Position numbers and translations under genes: made by a program. The notes under the pieces were generated by a model. It searched no databases. It was not told where the DNA came from and saw only the letters and a list, made by a program, of their open reading frames with translations. A stretch of 64,000 nt of DNA from Zoroaster sp. YZ-2022. Its lineage: Eukaryota; Echinodermata; Asteroidea; Forcipulatida; Zoroasteridae. The stretch spans positions 2,773,402 through 2,837,401 of the forward strand of contig CM055828.1 of assembly GCA_029582265.1 (NCBI GenBank), given 5' to 3'. Positions 1 through 50,800 of this stretch are shown in pieces (the stretch's first letter is position 1; each line of letters starts with the position of its first letter).

Positions 1-37241
<37,241 letters not shown>

Positions 37242-37482
37242 TGGAAATGTCTTCCCTTTAGAGAAAAAACTTATGATCGCTATCTTGTTGGTATTCAGTA
37301 TAATGATGGCAAAGATGTTGAAATGTCACTGATATTGAAATGTCACTGTCGTATTGTAAATGCGTTCCAAGGCTGATAACTTCAAACACCTGACAATAAT
37401 TGAACTGCGGTGGTGTGGTTTTTATCAATATTTTTAAACCCCATCTTTGAAGTAGTCATCATTGTTGAGATGTATCGAGCCG

Positions 37483-37690
37483 TTATCATCATTATTGCAG
37501 TGTTGAGAGCAGTAAGCAGCGATGTGATTGGCTGCAACAGTGGTCTTGAGAGCAGTAAGCAGTGACGTGATTGGCTGACACTAGTGGTGTAGAAAGCTGA
37601 AAGCAGCGTTGCGATTGGTTGCAACAGTGCTCTTGAGAGACTGATTGGCTGATAACAGTGGTGTTGAGAGTAGGGAACAGTGTCGTTATA
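37483..37690. repeat. Imperfect tandem repeats in the SVIL-like 3' UTR
   Basis: Units of about 55 bp contain TTGAGAGCAGTAAGCAG followed by GTGATTGGCTG and CAACAGTGGT, four times with decay. GATTGG is an inverted CCAAT string; no function is claimed. Confidence 0.7.
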
Positions 37691-37982
37691 ATTGATGTGC
37701 TTGGATTGAAGACATCATTGTCTTGACAATACACACACACTGCCTGTTCATCAGAGAAAGTGTATTTTAATTAATTGTAAATTTGAGAGCTTTGAGTGTA
37801 AAAAACAAAGACTTATTATAGTTGAATTGAGTGTACTATGATAAATACGTGATATTGGACATTGTGACTGTAATCTGTTACTATATATTGTCTCTAACAA
37901 ATTGTATATAATATGTGTATAAACAAAATAGGATTAATCCGGGAGTGGCTTTATTCTGTAATTAGTCATTATTAACTTGATG

Positions 37983-37988
37983 AATAAA
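37983..37988 (+). promoter_or_regulatory. Candidate polyadenylation signal, SVIL-like gene
   Basis: AATAAA about 745 bp after the stop codon. Other AATAAA strings occur nearby (for example 38083), so the true 3' end is undecided. Confidence 0.35.
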
Positions 37989-38494
37989 CAGTTTATCTAA
38001 AAAGCACACACTGCCTTTGTTGGGTTGCCTTTGGGTGATACTGGGAACAGGACAAGATATATCTGGCTTGAAAAATCCAATAAATTTATTACCAAGGAAT
38101 GATATCTTGAATTTGGATGTGCAGATTGTGAATTTTCTGAAGCATGTTGCTATGCGATTCAAGTGAAATCTTCCACTCTATACATTTAATGTATACAAAC
38201 ACTTTTGTTTCATAACTAAGAGAAAACTGTAACAAGATTTTTTTTAAGGAATGTTTTGTGGTGGTGTTCTTTGAACATTACAGAAAAAACACAAATATTT
38301 ATTGTTCTTTAGTATAGCTTTCTGGTAAAGAAACCAAGTGCCTATTGTAATGGAGCTCTTAAGCCTGAGGAAACCTGTGAAGAGAAGGCGATGAAAAAAT
38401 TATCAGTGTTAGATTTGGGAGGTAAACTTCAGACAAATTTATTCTTGGGAAAACCCACCTAGGTATGGACTGAACACTCAATCCACATGTCCAC

Positions 38495-38585
38495 TCTGGT
38501 GTGAGAGGGATTCGAACCCAGATCCAAAGAATTGAAAGGCAAGGAAAATTCCACTGTGCTAGCCAGGGGTATTTCAATCCATGTA
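38495..38585 (-). mobile_element. tRNA-like SINE head remnant
   Basis: Minus strand has CCTGGCTAGCACAGTGGAAT (A-box-like) and CTGGGTTCGAATCCCTCTCA (B box GGTTCGAATCC). Confidence 0.5.
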
Positions 38586-39711
38586 CAAATGACCTTGTGA
38601 AACAACTGGTGCCTAAACAAATGCGGTGTGTTCCTTAAATCAAAACCGATGTACAGTTGTAGTGGAATAATGAGCAATTATTGCACATTGTCTATTTGTA
38701 TTTTTGGAGTACTGACTAACATACTCAGTGTTACTGTATTACATAGATGATGTCATTCAGCAATGTAGAACCTTCACAACTCTTCACGTTCGAACAGTGC
38801 AATGCAAAAGTAGCTAGATTATTTATTAACACGTCCAGTTAAAGGACGATTTCCCTGTCTGTCCTGGAGACGAAATTGTCATCATCTGTTTGTTCATTTG
38901 AGGGTAAATTCACAACGATATTTGGATTGTTACATATATTTATTTATTTATATTATACTGCTTGGTTATCCTATTTGGATAGTAAAAAGCAAACTATTGA
39001 CAATTTTCTTGCGGTCAAAGAATCTTGCGGTCAGCCGCTCGTCAGGTCACATGTATTTTGTATGGAAGAAAAGCAAGATGGCTGCCGACTAATAAAGGTC
39101 TATAGAGTGTTACTTCGCTTCAAAGAAACATCACCAAATATTACCCAACATAATGTAAGGTACAACATTGGTATTTTGTAACATTCGTTCATTTCAACCC
39201 TCTGGTTTTTAAGAAATATATCGTAAAACTAACCCGTGAAAGTTCACATTTTTTTTCTTCTGTTTTTATGTTTTACAAAAAAGTTGAGGGACAACATCTG
39301 TTTTCTCTAAGATGAAAGCAAAATATTTTATCAGGATGATTAAGAGGTGTACCAATGTTACACCAAGTCAGCTTTTAGATTTGATAAGCTGGTCATTTCC
39401 AATGTTATACCTTTCCTTTAAATTGTGCTCTGTAGTTTTCTTTAAACCTGACACCGTGCTAAGTAATCTTTTATAATACTGCCATAATAATCTTTTTTTA
39501 AATAATTATGTTGAATTCACAATCTGGTCGCTACGACTTTCCAATTTAAATCAAATGATTTGATATTATATGATAATCATGTAATTGAAACTTTGGTGAA
39601 GTGATTTTGATGTCTGATTTTTTTCATATTAATGCACAAATTTTGATATTTGTTCCTGTTTTGAAAAACAATGTACTTATTTTGATTAGGTAAAACTTGT
39701 AGCTTTGCATG

Positions 39712-39848
39712 GTGAGAATGATAAGTAAGACTAATTGCGGTGACACCATGTAAGAATCTCAATTGAGTAGTAATTAGTTCTGAAAAGAACTGGGGGTACA
39801 ACTCGACGTTTCGATCAGTATGCTCTGATCGTCCTCAGGAGAATGAGG
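39712..39848. repeat. Dispersed repeat with hammerhead-like segment, copy 2 (best preserved)
   Basis: Contains GCGGTGACACCATGTAAGAA, TTGAGTAGTAATTAGTTCTG and, on the minus strand at 39804-39838, CTGAGGA, a 6-7 bp stem GATCAG/CTGATC with loop AGCATA, then GAAAC and GTC. This order (CUGANGA, stem II, GAAA, stem III, cleavable GUC) is that of a hammerhead ribozyme, with a C-C mismatch at the base of stem II. Confidence 0.6.
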
Positions 39849-40491
39849 ACGATCATTTTGATTACTTGATTAAAATGCAGTTGAAACTGTTTTTTGAAAC
39901 TTCTAGATAGATCAAATATTTTAAAATCTTTTCTTAGAGTAAAAAAGAAGAGTAAAGTTTTCCAACTTGTTGGTTCACTGATTTTTAACATAGTGGGTAG
40001 AATAACCCTTATTGTTGTATCATGACCTTACAAATGCCTTATGAAACATCCACAACTTTTTTCGTAGAATTGCTCACTTATTATCAAAAAAATATTAATC
40101 AACAAAAGTACAGCAACCTTTCTACGGCTTTTAAAATATTTCAAGTTGATTTGTTTCTTCTGTTTTGATAATGTGACTATAATTCCCCTTCTAAAACCAC
40201 TCTTACTATTGTTTGTCATTTTATTTTGTTGTGATATATTCAATAGTATTCCTAGTAATACAGATATAGTGACTAATTTGACTTAATTTTGTATGTACCA
40301 TATCAGCCTTGTTTTGTAACTGTTTTTCATATTCCGCCTTAAAACTGAGAACATTTTTAGAGGCATCACGTTTCATCAGTTCACCTTGTCAAATGTTTTT
40401 AAGAATTCCAACATAATCAAGTATGCAATACCTGTACAGAGGATTAGTTATACCCAACTGTTTTATATTGTGAACCATTGTAATAATTGGA

Positions 40492-40542
40492 TCTGACCCA
40501 TGACCTCTGACCCATGACCTATGACCCATGACCCATGACCTT
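40492..40542. repeat. GACCCATGACC tandem repeat
   Basis: TCTGACCCATGACC and variants repeat five times. Confidence 0.85.
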
Positions 40543-41808
40543 ATAACTAAGGTGATTCTAGGTAGTACAGTTGGATGGTTTTGTGATGTGCTGTTTACCA
40601 GGACAAGTGTATTTATATTTTATTTGCTCTGATTTTTGTTTCCTAAGTAAATATTTGGTGTTCCAATGACTTGTTTACGTAGAAGAGGTGTTAAAGATGA
40701 TGGAACAAATGATTGAAAGTGTAATTTATTATTGAAATCATTATCATTAAAAAATAGAATCATTTATGAAATTTAACATGGACTTTTTGTCATGTGTCAT
40801 GTGATTTGTATACAAGAATGAAACATTCTGCGACTTAAAATGATGAGATGAGATGAGAAACAATTGTCAGTTCTGGAAGCTCTTAAAATGTGTATTATCC
40901 CTGTATTGTGATTCTTGTTACTGTAACTCAATGTAATTTGTTTGGGAAATGATACAGAAAAATGAGATTATGGCTTTTCAATATTTTCAAGAAAACTTGA
41001 ATCAGCAAAAAAATATTAGTGAAGAAGTGTGAGCCTAGTTTGTGTTACTTTGTATTTTTGAAAGGTTTCTTGTTAATATGTATATTGTTTGTTTAGGGTG
41101 GATGATTTACGTTTTTTGTTAGGATAAGTTAGTATATTTTCAAGTATGGTTATTTTTAATCATATCACCAAGCTGTTTTGAACATATAAGTAGTTTAAGG
41201 CATTTTAATTGTCCTGGAACATCTCTTATTTTGTTTTGTTTGTTTAGCAGTGAACTGTATGTTTTATTTCTTGTCCAAGTCAACAAATCTAGCCACAAAG
41301 GTCTTTGAATGGGTTCAGGTGTTTGAAACTTCTGGACTCTGAACAAAAAGTGTGCTTTTTGTATTGACCCAAAAATCTGTTTATTGGTTTAGTAATGACA
41401 ATATGATGGTGATAAGATCTCTGTGCCTCATAGAACAAAGATAAATTATTGTCGTTCATGGAAAAAATACTGTTAAATGTACAAAAAAGGATGATAATTT
41501 TATTTCTTCTTTTTCTCCCTTTTTTCTTCAATATTTTCCTATGATGAGAAATTAAGAAAAATCTGTAATTGGCTTCAGTAATGCCACATATTTTTCTTTT
41601 GTCTTAATTGTTTTCTTTGCATGGTTAAAAAAAAATGTCACTGAAGGGCGGCGAAGCACAATTTCACAATTGTTCAGACATGTGTAACATATTTTTTGGG
41701 GATGATAGCCTTGCTGTCTTATGAAACTTTAGCCTACAAACCTATATTCTCCGATGATCACTTTGCCATAGGTATTTAGGATTGTTACTGAAGATACAGA
41801 AATAAATC

Positions 41809-41896
41809 ATGAGTGTAAAATCTGCCTCAGTTTATCCATCTGGGCAGATATTTGTGATTCTACTGGTTGGTTTTGTTCACATTGCAAACTCACAAG
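41809..41896 (+). CDS. HYR/EGF gene exon 1: start codon and signal peptide
   Basis: ATG at 41809 in context AATCATGAG, 29 codons plus one base, donor AAG/GTAAGT (phase 1). The residues include a hydrophobic core IFVILLVGFVHIA followed by NSQ, a textbook secretory signal with a cleavage site near the exon end. This start was chosen because the exon supplies the signal peptide needed by the downstream extracellular modules, in the right phase. Confidence 0.8.
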
Positions 41897-44800
41897 GTAA
41901 GTTTTTGAAGATTTATAGTTAAATCCCAAATATGGTATGTCGGGGTACCTTTTATCTTGCTTGGTGTTAATACCAGTGTGAATAAGGCATGACAATAGCT
42001 GTAACAATTAGTAGTGGATTAAAAGGAGGGGCGGGGCTTAGGGGGTGTTCCCTCTTTCTAAAAAGGAAGTACATCATTCAGTAATTTACTATGTAATTTA
42101 CCATGCATTAGAAGTCTAACCCTGTACTTTTTTTTGTACAGTTCCAACATAAAGGGCATATTCGCAAGCTAAATTTCTGATTTACATGGCATTATATAAA
42201 GTAAGTGGTGTTCCTAAAACATTGTTTTAAAAACATCAATGTATGTAAGATTTTTACCCGTGTAGTATTAACACAGATGATCAAAGTAGATATGTCTTTT
42301 GCACCGATAAGCTCATTTTACTCTCTGAACATAGAAAGAATTCAAGTACTAAATTTAGGCGACGAACATATGTCCTATTGTACAAGTGTAATATTTATCT
42401 GTGTATTAACCGTCCTACACATTGAAGCCACTAAATTCTGTTCTTTAGCAACCTTCAGTACGTACATGTACAAGCCTGCTGTCCTTTCCAAGTAATCTTA
42501 CAAAATCAACCCAGTGCCACCCAAGGTTACTGTAAATGTTTGAACATATTAGTATAGCCTACAATGTATCAATGGGAGACCACCTTACCCTGCAATCTCA
42601 GTGGTGTGACAGTACACAGAAGGGTAACCATAGGAGGCCACTGGCAACAGCTAATTGCTTGGAGTGGCCTGAATGGGTTGTTTCAAAAATTGCACTGATT
42701 GTAGGAGGGTTTTAATGGGAGACCACCTTACCCTGCAATCTCAGTGGTGTGTCGACAGTGCACAGAAGGGTAACCATAGGAGGCCACTGGCAACAGCTAA
42801 TGGCTTGGAGTGGCCTGAATGGGTTGTTTCAAAAATTGCACTGATTGTAGGAGGGTTTATGGGAGACCACCTTATCCTGCAATCTCAGTGGTGTGTCGAC
42901 AGTGCACAGAAGGGTAACCATAGGAGGCCACTGGCAACAGCTAATGGCTTGGAGTGGCCTGAATGGGTTGTTTCAAAATTTGCACTGATTGTAGGAGGGT
43001 TTATGGGAGACCACCTTATTCTGCAATCTCAGTGGTGTGACAGTGCACAGAAGGGTAACCATAGGAGGCCACTGGCAACAGCTAATGGCTTGGAGTGGCC
43101 TGAATGGGTTGTTTCAAAATTTGCACTGATTGTAGGAGGGTTAATAACTTGTGTTCATTGAAAACCTCACATAAATTGTTGAATTTAACCATACAATTTC
43201 TGTTTATTTCTGATCAACAAACCTGCAGTGATAAAGAACTGCCCTGGCAATCTTTACTCCAAGGATGGGTATGCAAGATGGACTCCTCCAACAGCCGAGG
43301 CCAACAACGGCTCAGCGCTGTCAGTTCAATGTAGCCATGCTTCTGAAATGACGCTCTACACACAGTATAGAACTGAAGTCATATGCACTGCAGTAGACTC
43401 GGCAGAAAGTATAGCTACATGCAACTTTAATATATTTGTAGGTGAGTATAAAACTGCATTAAAACCACATTAGGCAATATCTCTCTTCTTGATAAATATT
43501 GCTAAACTAACCTAGTTTTATGATAGTATGATAGCTTTTGAAATACTTATAGAATATACAGTCCATATTTATGAAGCTCTGATATGAAATCTTTAAGGTT
43601 TTATCATTTTATACACAAGACTATGGGAATAAAAATGAGGCTCGTTCCCAAAAAGGTGTGGCTCGATGAAGCCACACCTCCTTACATAGATAAAATTTGA
43701 CATATCCAACCTGTGTGTATGTCAGAAATGATGGCGCCATGACAAAGATCCTGTACTATCATGCAACAACTCTGATGGTATGGTCTAAACAGATTTTGAC
43801 AACTGTTGATTGACGTCCATACATTGTGTGAACAGATTTGATACATTTTCCTTTTCTGTTTTTTTAATCAGCTGACGGAGCGCATTGTGCCAGGAAAGAT
43901 GGTTCCCCACAATGTATATGCCAAGAATACCGTCCTTACTTTGACCCTTGTTACTGTATGGTTGGTTTCAGCGGATTAGACTGCCAATGTAAGTACAGTA
44001 TCAGCTATATTTTATTTTCATGAGCTGGTAGATGCTCATCACATTTTGTAAGTTGCCCTTCATTTTTTTGAATACTTTGTATCAAACTGAACAAAGCATA
44101 AGCAGGGATGTTGTTTTGTGTGTTTTTTTTTCAGAAAAGGAAAATAATAACATGTCTCCTAATGTGCTTATCAATGTGTTCAGATGTTTACTAATAATTT
44201 GTTTTTGTATTATAAAGCTTTTTTAACAATTCTCCACATTGGGCAATCTTTTCATTAGTGCAGATCCGGGGTCTCAATAAAGGGAGTCACACAAAAAAAC
44301 ATAATTTTATGGTACATTACATGCACTGTGATAAGGGGGCCTTATACCCCCCCCCCCCCCCCCCGGATCCGCCAATGCCTTAAATGTAGTGATCAGAAAG
44401 AAAAGTGGTTTCATGGGGCTATCACATGACAACTTATACAACCCAGGCACAACAAACTCTGTCCTCATCTCTTTTAAAGTTGATCCTCACAATTTAAACA
44501 TATCCAGCATTTTTATTCTCTGATGATTGCAGTATATGATTTTACTTTTGAAATCACAGATCAGGATGGAGGTAAATGTGGTGGGACTGACGACCCAAAG
44601 TCTTGTGACTGCAGCAGTAATCCCTGTAGCTGCCAGCAAGGATTCAAAGGAGAACTCTGTCAACTTGGTTTGTAAAATATCTCAAGGCAATACTGATATT
44701 CATGAAGAGTGGATGGTACAACTATTTTTTTTTTTTGGTGGGGGGATGGGGTTCATGTTCAGTTCATGTGAGTAGCCATAACAGAATTTTTACTTCTCAA

Positions 44801-47800
44801 ATTAAAACCACTGTAATGTGCAAAATAAATGTAATATCCTTGATTAGACTAAATTAGATTAAACTCAATTCAATGTATTGATAATTCAGCTATACATTGT
44901 CTTATTTCTCCAACCATTTCAGATTTTCAAGCTCCAGAGTTAAAATGCCCTGAAGATTTTTACACAAATAAAGAATCTGCGGAGGTGAGGTGGGTAATTG
45001 CTGAATTCTCTGACAATGCTGAAGTCCTCAGTGTTAAATGTGACCCCCCATCAGGGTCGACATTTGAAAGAGATGACACAACAAATACAACGATTGTCAA
45101 CGTAGCTTGCTCGGCAAGAGATGCTGCCGGCAACAAAGGAGAGTGCTCATTCAGAGTCATCATAGGTAAATTAAAAATGGCTATCTCAAGCCAGAATGAC
45201 ACATTTATTTTTAATTTTGCATTGAAATGACTGAACATATTTCTAATGAATGCTGGTCCATGCCAGGTTACTTCAAGAGTTCCTGTTTGTACTCCTGGGT
45301 GGAGAGAAGCAATGAATGTAAAGTTTAGTTTTGTATGCATCAAGAACACAAATACCATGAAACTACAATATGAAGATTCATCACTTGAAAAATAGAAGCC
45401 ATTTCCAATGCAATATGCAATAGTCACCCCTCTCTTTATAAGTGAAATGTCTTTCTTTTGAGAGAAAATGCAACAGGGGTCAAAGGTGGGTGTGTTCCTC
45501 CACGTTTTTAATGTCTGGCAGTGTATAAAATTTGGATCAGTTTGTCAACCGCTATTTTTTAAGGAAAGACATTTTAACTTGTTTCTAAGTAACCCATTGA
45601 GAAACTGCTCATCTCATCAGCATTGTGTTAACATACACTATTCCAGATCTGCAGCCTCCGTTAATTCCTGGTTGCCCTGGCAACATTTATACAAGCAATG
45701 CAACGCTTGAATGGGGCCTGGATATAGGAGCAGACAACAGTTATCCCAGCCTTGACGTGACCTGTGACCCCCAGGCCCAGCCTGGATTTACCTTCACAGA
45801 ACCCGTCACCGAGGTGGTCTGTTCTGCAAAAGATAAAGCAGGCAACTTCGCTGAGAAGAATTGTACTTTTCAAGTTTTCCTTGGTAAGTGAATTTTTTCT
45901 TGTGATGTTTTGTTTTTCTTTAACGGACATTCTTCATCACTGTATTGACTAAGATCCTAAATTCAATGCAATTGACCCATTGCAATGGGAATGTAACTCA
46001 CATCGTCCTTCCTACATATGCTTCACTGAACTGGACTGATTACAACTGTTCAGGTAAAATTAAAAATCAAAACAAATTTTATTCTAGCTGGTCATTTTTA
46101 ATTATTTGTCATCAGAAGACAAATCAAAGATCTTTCATATTATGAGGATTTCTTTTTTGCCAAATTCGAGTTCCATTTTTTCCAAAAAGTTTCTACTTCC
46201 CAAAATGGAGAGGCCCATTCCTACAACCCCACTTTTTCAAACTAGTATAAATGCGGGTTCATAACAAATTGTGACATTTAAACCTGACATGAATGTGCGA
46301 ATCATTCATTGCAAAAATATAATGTCAAAATATAGTGTGTGCGAAGTATGGACTTATTACCTACCAGTACAATCTAGTGTTTATTCTCCTATTAATCACC
46401 ATATTGTTACTTTATATACAGCTGATGGTATTTCCTGTAGCCCTGGCGATGCCAATTGTGAGTGTGGCCCCAATAATACATGTAGCTGTGTGGATGGCTA
46501 CAGTGGACAAGATTGCAAAGGTATAATAATTCATCAAGTAGGCTCATATTGTTGCTTATCTCTATCCTATTCCCTCCTTTACCACCATTCATGGTCTTCT
46601 GAGGGCCCCTGAGACTCGGATATCTGGTTCTCCAAAGTACATCCATTCTTCACTTCCAAATTAAACTTAAAGTTTTTAGACATTGGTGATCAATACCTTT
46701 TCTAAAGATTCATTTTTTATATTTGAACATCTACCTTTCCATTTGATCTATTTAATTGGAAGCCATATCTAGACTACCCATATCTGCATTTGACTTTCTT
46801 AAGTAAAGACTGTTTGCAGTGACACCATGTAGGAATTCTCTTTTGAGTAGTAAATAGTTCTGAAAAGAACTGGTGGTTACAAGTCAACATTTTGATCAGT
46901 ATGCTCTGATCGTCTTCAGTGAGTCAAGAGTTTGACTCCGTTTGACTTTTTTTTCTTCTATTTTGTAGTCAAAGATGGCATGAACTGTGTCTCATCTGGT
47001 AATCCGGGACCAAGCTGTGCTTGTAATGGCAGTGTATGTGTCTGTGCTGATGGGTTCAAGGGAGTCACTTGTGAATTTGGTGAGTTAATTGAATTTCATT
47101 GCATTCTGTGTAGTACGACATGAATTACTGTATCAATGTGTGGCCTAGGTGGTGGGCTTTAGAGTCAGTAAATATTTAAAAATGTAAATGTTCTACTTAG
47201 AATTAAGCTGATTTCTTTACAGATTGGTTAAATATGTCTGATCCTCATAAAGTACAATTGTATAAATGCATATAGAACATATTACCAAAAGTGCACTACA
47301 TGTAGATCTTTAAACAAAATATTTGACAACTTTTAATAGTCATTCCCTCCTATCGAATTTTGTAGATTTTCAGCCTCCTGTTCTCCGTAACTGTCCATTC
47401 GGAACAGTCTTTTCCTTTGATAAAGTTGTCACCTACCGTCCAATGTGGACAGAGGACAATGGTTCCCCTGCACCAGACGTCACGTGTTATCCTAAAGAAG
47501 GGTCAGAATTCCTTGTTAGAAGGACACAGGTGATGTGTGCGGCACAAGATCTATCTGGGAACAAGGATTCCAGCTGTGATTTTCCTGTCTACAGAAGTAA
47601 GATTATTTTCAGCTATAGTTCAACCGTGGTTTTGTTTTTACCTTTGTATTTTTAACATCTCTATCAAGGTTTGTGGGTGGGAGTACAATTTTTTGTAAGG
47701 ATATCATGAAAATATGTGAAACTTAAAAAGTCATTAAATGTGCCAATACACTTCTTGGGTGAGTCATGAATTTTGTTTCTGTGTTTGAGGGGTTTCTTTT

Positions 47801-50800
47801 GGACCTAATTTTCAAAACATAACCTTCCTTGCCATTGGAAATTCTTTCTGACAAAATGGAATAAAGAACCTAGAGTGACATATCTTGTGCCCAAAAAAAA
47901 ATCAAATAAAAAAAATCAAATGATGTATGCTCAAAACATAAGTATTATTTTTTTTGTACAGATGGATCAATATCTGAAATGCCTGAAAAACACCTGATAT
48001 TTGACTTGTGGTTATTTGTGTTTTTTGTATTTTATTACATGAAATCATTAGGTTCTGGAAGTGGCTGTCTATCTGATGGTAACAACTGTCTATGCAGTGG
48101 TCTGAGTAACTGTAAATGTGTGTACGGATATCTAGGTCCATTATGCCAAGGTGATTATATTTGACAGATTTGAGGCTATTTATGGTTATTATGGTTTGTA
48201 GTGACACCGTGTGGGTTATCTCAACTATCACTGCTATGTGAAATTGTGAGTGTCCTGAACGACGAGAACAGCTAGGCTAGTAGTAAATGTAGAGATGACC
48301 AATACAGTTCTGATAAGAACCACAATCTCACTTAGCGATAGGTGAGATGAAAATCCGTAAATTGCAAATTGCATAAAAATTGATTATTTTTTATCATATA
48401 TATTATTATCTCTCATAGCCATGGCGGCACGACAAACTTATTTGTATAGATCATGGGTATCTTGCAGACAATTGTCAAATGTCTGCATAAGTAAGTAAAC
48501 AGAAGGTCGTGTGTTCAAGTCACGCCCTGAGTTATCTATGTGCTAGCTCAGAAATGTATACAGTGCTAAGCCATGTCGCTGAACGAAGCAAAAAATACTT
48601 CAATGTTTAATTGTTTCTGTGATTGTAATAATTTTCTTTAATGTTCTGTCACAGTCTGTCGTGCCTGTCAAAATGGTGGTAGCAATCAAAACGAGCAATG
48701 TTATTGCGATTGTCCAGCTTTGCACGACGGTGTAGTTTGTTCAGGTAGGATCAACATATTATTGTGAGCATTTTTTTAAAAATTATTTATTTTCCTTTCA
48801 ATTGCTTGGGGGGGAGGGGGTGGAAGGGAAGCATAAGCATTCCCATAATCCACCCTGGATCTGCCAAAGTCATTGTAAAAACCCATAGAGATTTTGTGTA
48901 TGTGCTTTATAAGAAATGTACTTTATTCAGATGGATTTTTGAACAATTTTATTGCTGCAATCTTCCTGTTTCACAGATTGTAATGAGGCCACGTCTGATC
49001 ACTGTTTAAATGGCGGTACTTTTGTCGCTGACACTTGCAGTTGTGAATGCCAAGATGGTTGGACAGGCCGACACTGCACATTAAGTAAGTCAGTTATTCT
49101 GATAGTTCATTGTAAGAAAATACTTGTTAATTTGGCTTCTGGCAGGGGTGTCATCTGTGGTGGGGGTGGGGGAAGCAGGGGAAAATTGGGCATATGCTAA
49201 GACAAACTGATATTGTTGTATTTATTTATTTTCTTTTTTTTCTTTGTTGTCTACCTTTCAACAGGAAATGGTGAAAAATGTCAAAACTCCGCCTCCGGCT
49301 GCCTATGTGATGGTAATGACTGTCAATGTAACATCGCTTATGAAGGACCGAATTGTGAAAGTGAGTTATATTTTTTCTGAATGTGTGGAATTTATATTTA
49401 TATTGGCTTTTTAATGGCCGAGCGGTCTAGCTTACAGGACTCAAGTTCTGGTGTTAGCAGCAGAATGTGGGTTCGAATCCCGGCCGTGACACTTGTGTCC
49501 TTGAGCAAGACACTTAACCATAATTGCTTCTCTCCACCCAGGGGTTAAATGGGTACCTGTGAGGGCAGAGTTGGTTGATTAGCCCTATATGCGCTGTAAT
49601 GGCAGCAATTGAGCTGTATACTCCCCAGGGAGCTGAGATGGTTTCAGGAATGATTTATGAGCCTTATGAGCAGGGGTAATGATATAATGCGCCTTGAGCA
49701 CCACTTAGTTGGTGGATACGTGCGCTATATAAGTCCACACATTATTATTATTATTATAATTGTTACATCCTGTAATTTTTTTGCATCAGAGTAAATTTAT
49801 TCTTATTTTCTTATCATTAATATTTATCTCTCTAAAACAATGAAGAGGGTCTGTAATTTAGCTGAGTACATGTCGGTTTAACTTTAGGCATGATCTTATT
49901 TTGAAGATTTGTTTTTTTTCTTTACATGCCAATGAGAATTTAAAGCCATTACAATTCCTTCTTCTTTTTATTTCTTGCATTTTACCAGCATGCAAGCCTT
50001 GTCAACACAACGGAAGGAATCAAAACTCAGAAACATGTGAATGCGAGTGTTCTGGTCGATTCCTGCCTCCTCTTTGTGAAGGTAATAACATGAAAACCAA
50101 ACAAAAATATTTCAAAAAAATATTTGTAGCCATGGTTAATTTAACAGTCATACAACTTGGTTTATTACAGAGTGTGATTCCAGTGTTACATGTCTAAATG
50201 GCGGGATGTTTGACCTGAACTCATGTAGTTGTCTTTGCATTGACGGATGGACTGGGATGGACTGCAGTCAAGGTATGATAAATTATGGTTTGTTTTTGTT
50301 CTGCAAATTAAACTATGCACCTTCTATTCAGTTGTAGCCATAATCCAATGCATTTATTCATAAATGGATTAATGAATTCAGATTAATGAATACATTGGTA
50401 ACTTTGGACAAACTTATTCTACGGTTATACATTATTTGAATCAACCATCCTGTGAGAATTTGTAAAGTCTCAGTCATGGAAAAGGGTAAAAATTATTTTG
50501 AAATCTTATTGGCTCACTTTTGTTATAACTCAGTGTTGCTTTTAACTAATTTATCTTCTTCATAAAAAAATTTCAGTTCCGATTTTTGTGACTCAATGTC
50601 CAAAAGACATCATCAAGCCATTAGACAGGGGAAGAAATGTCGCTGTTGTCTCATGGACGAATCCCACCTCTAATGCTGACAGTAATGGCATAGCTGTAGT
50701 AGTTGTTTGTGACCAGCAGAGCGGCAGCGAGTTCCGTGAGGGCACCACAGAGGTGAAGTGCACAGCTACAGATGCGGAACATGGACTAACTGCATCTTGT

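Larger units (their letters stand above)
37242..41808 (+). other. 3' flank of SVIL-like gene and intergenic region
   Basis: No coding exon seen. It holds imperfect tandem units around GATTGGCTG (37483-37690), an AATAAA at 37983-37988 that could end the SVIL-like transcript, a tRNA-like SINE remnant (38495-38585, minus), a dispersed repeat with a hammerhead-like segment (39712-39848), and a short CATGACC tandem (40492-40542). The promoter of the HYR/EGF gene must lie before 41809 but no convincing TATA or initiator was picked. Confidence 0.5.

Noticed and set aside
42673..43161. 162-codon repeated frame as a gene
   Set aside because: Arises from 144-bp tandem units; no acceptor or donor of the right phase, inside intron 1.
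44533..44559. Upstream in-frame acceptor extending EGF 2 by nine residues
   Set aside because: Possible, but sister EGF exons start two residues before the DG; kept as an alternative only.
47962..48051. Hydrophobic extension before EGF 5 using the acceptor at 47961
   Set aside because: Would insert a Phe/Tyr-rich stretch into an extracellular EGF and leaves the phase-1 pattern of the sister exons; the acceptor at 48051 fits.
49414..49490. Functional tRNA gene
   Set aside because: A and B boxes are present but no cloverleaf acceptor stem; the same head is attached to a SINE body and TTA tail in other copies.
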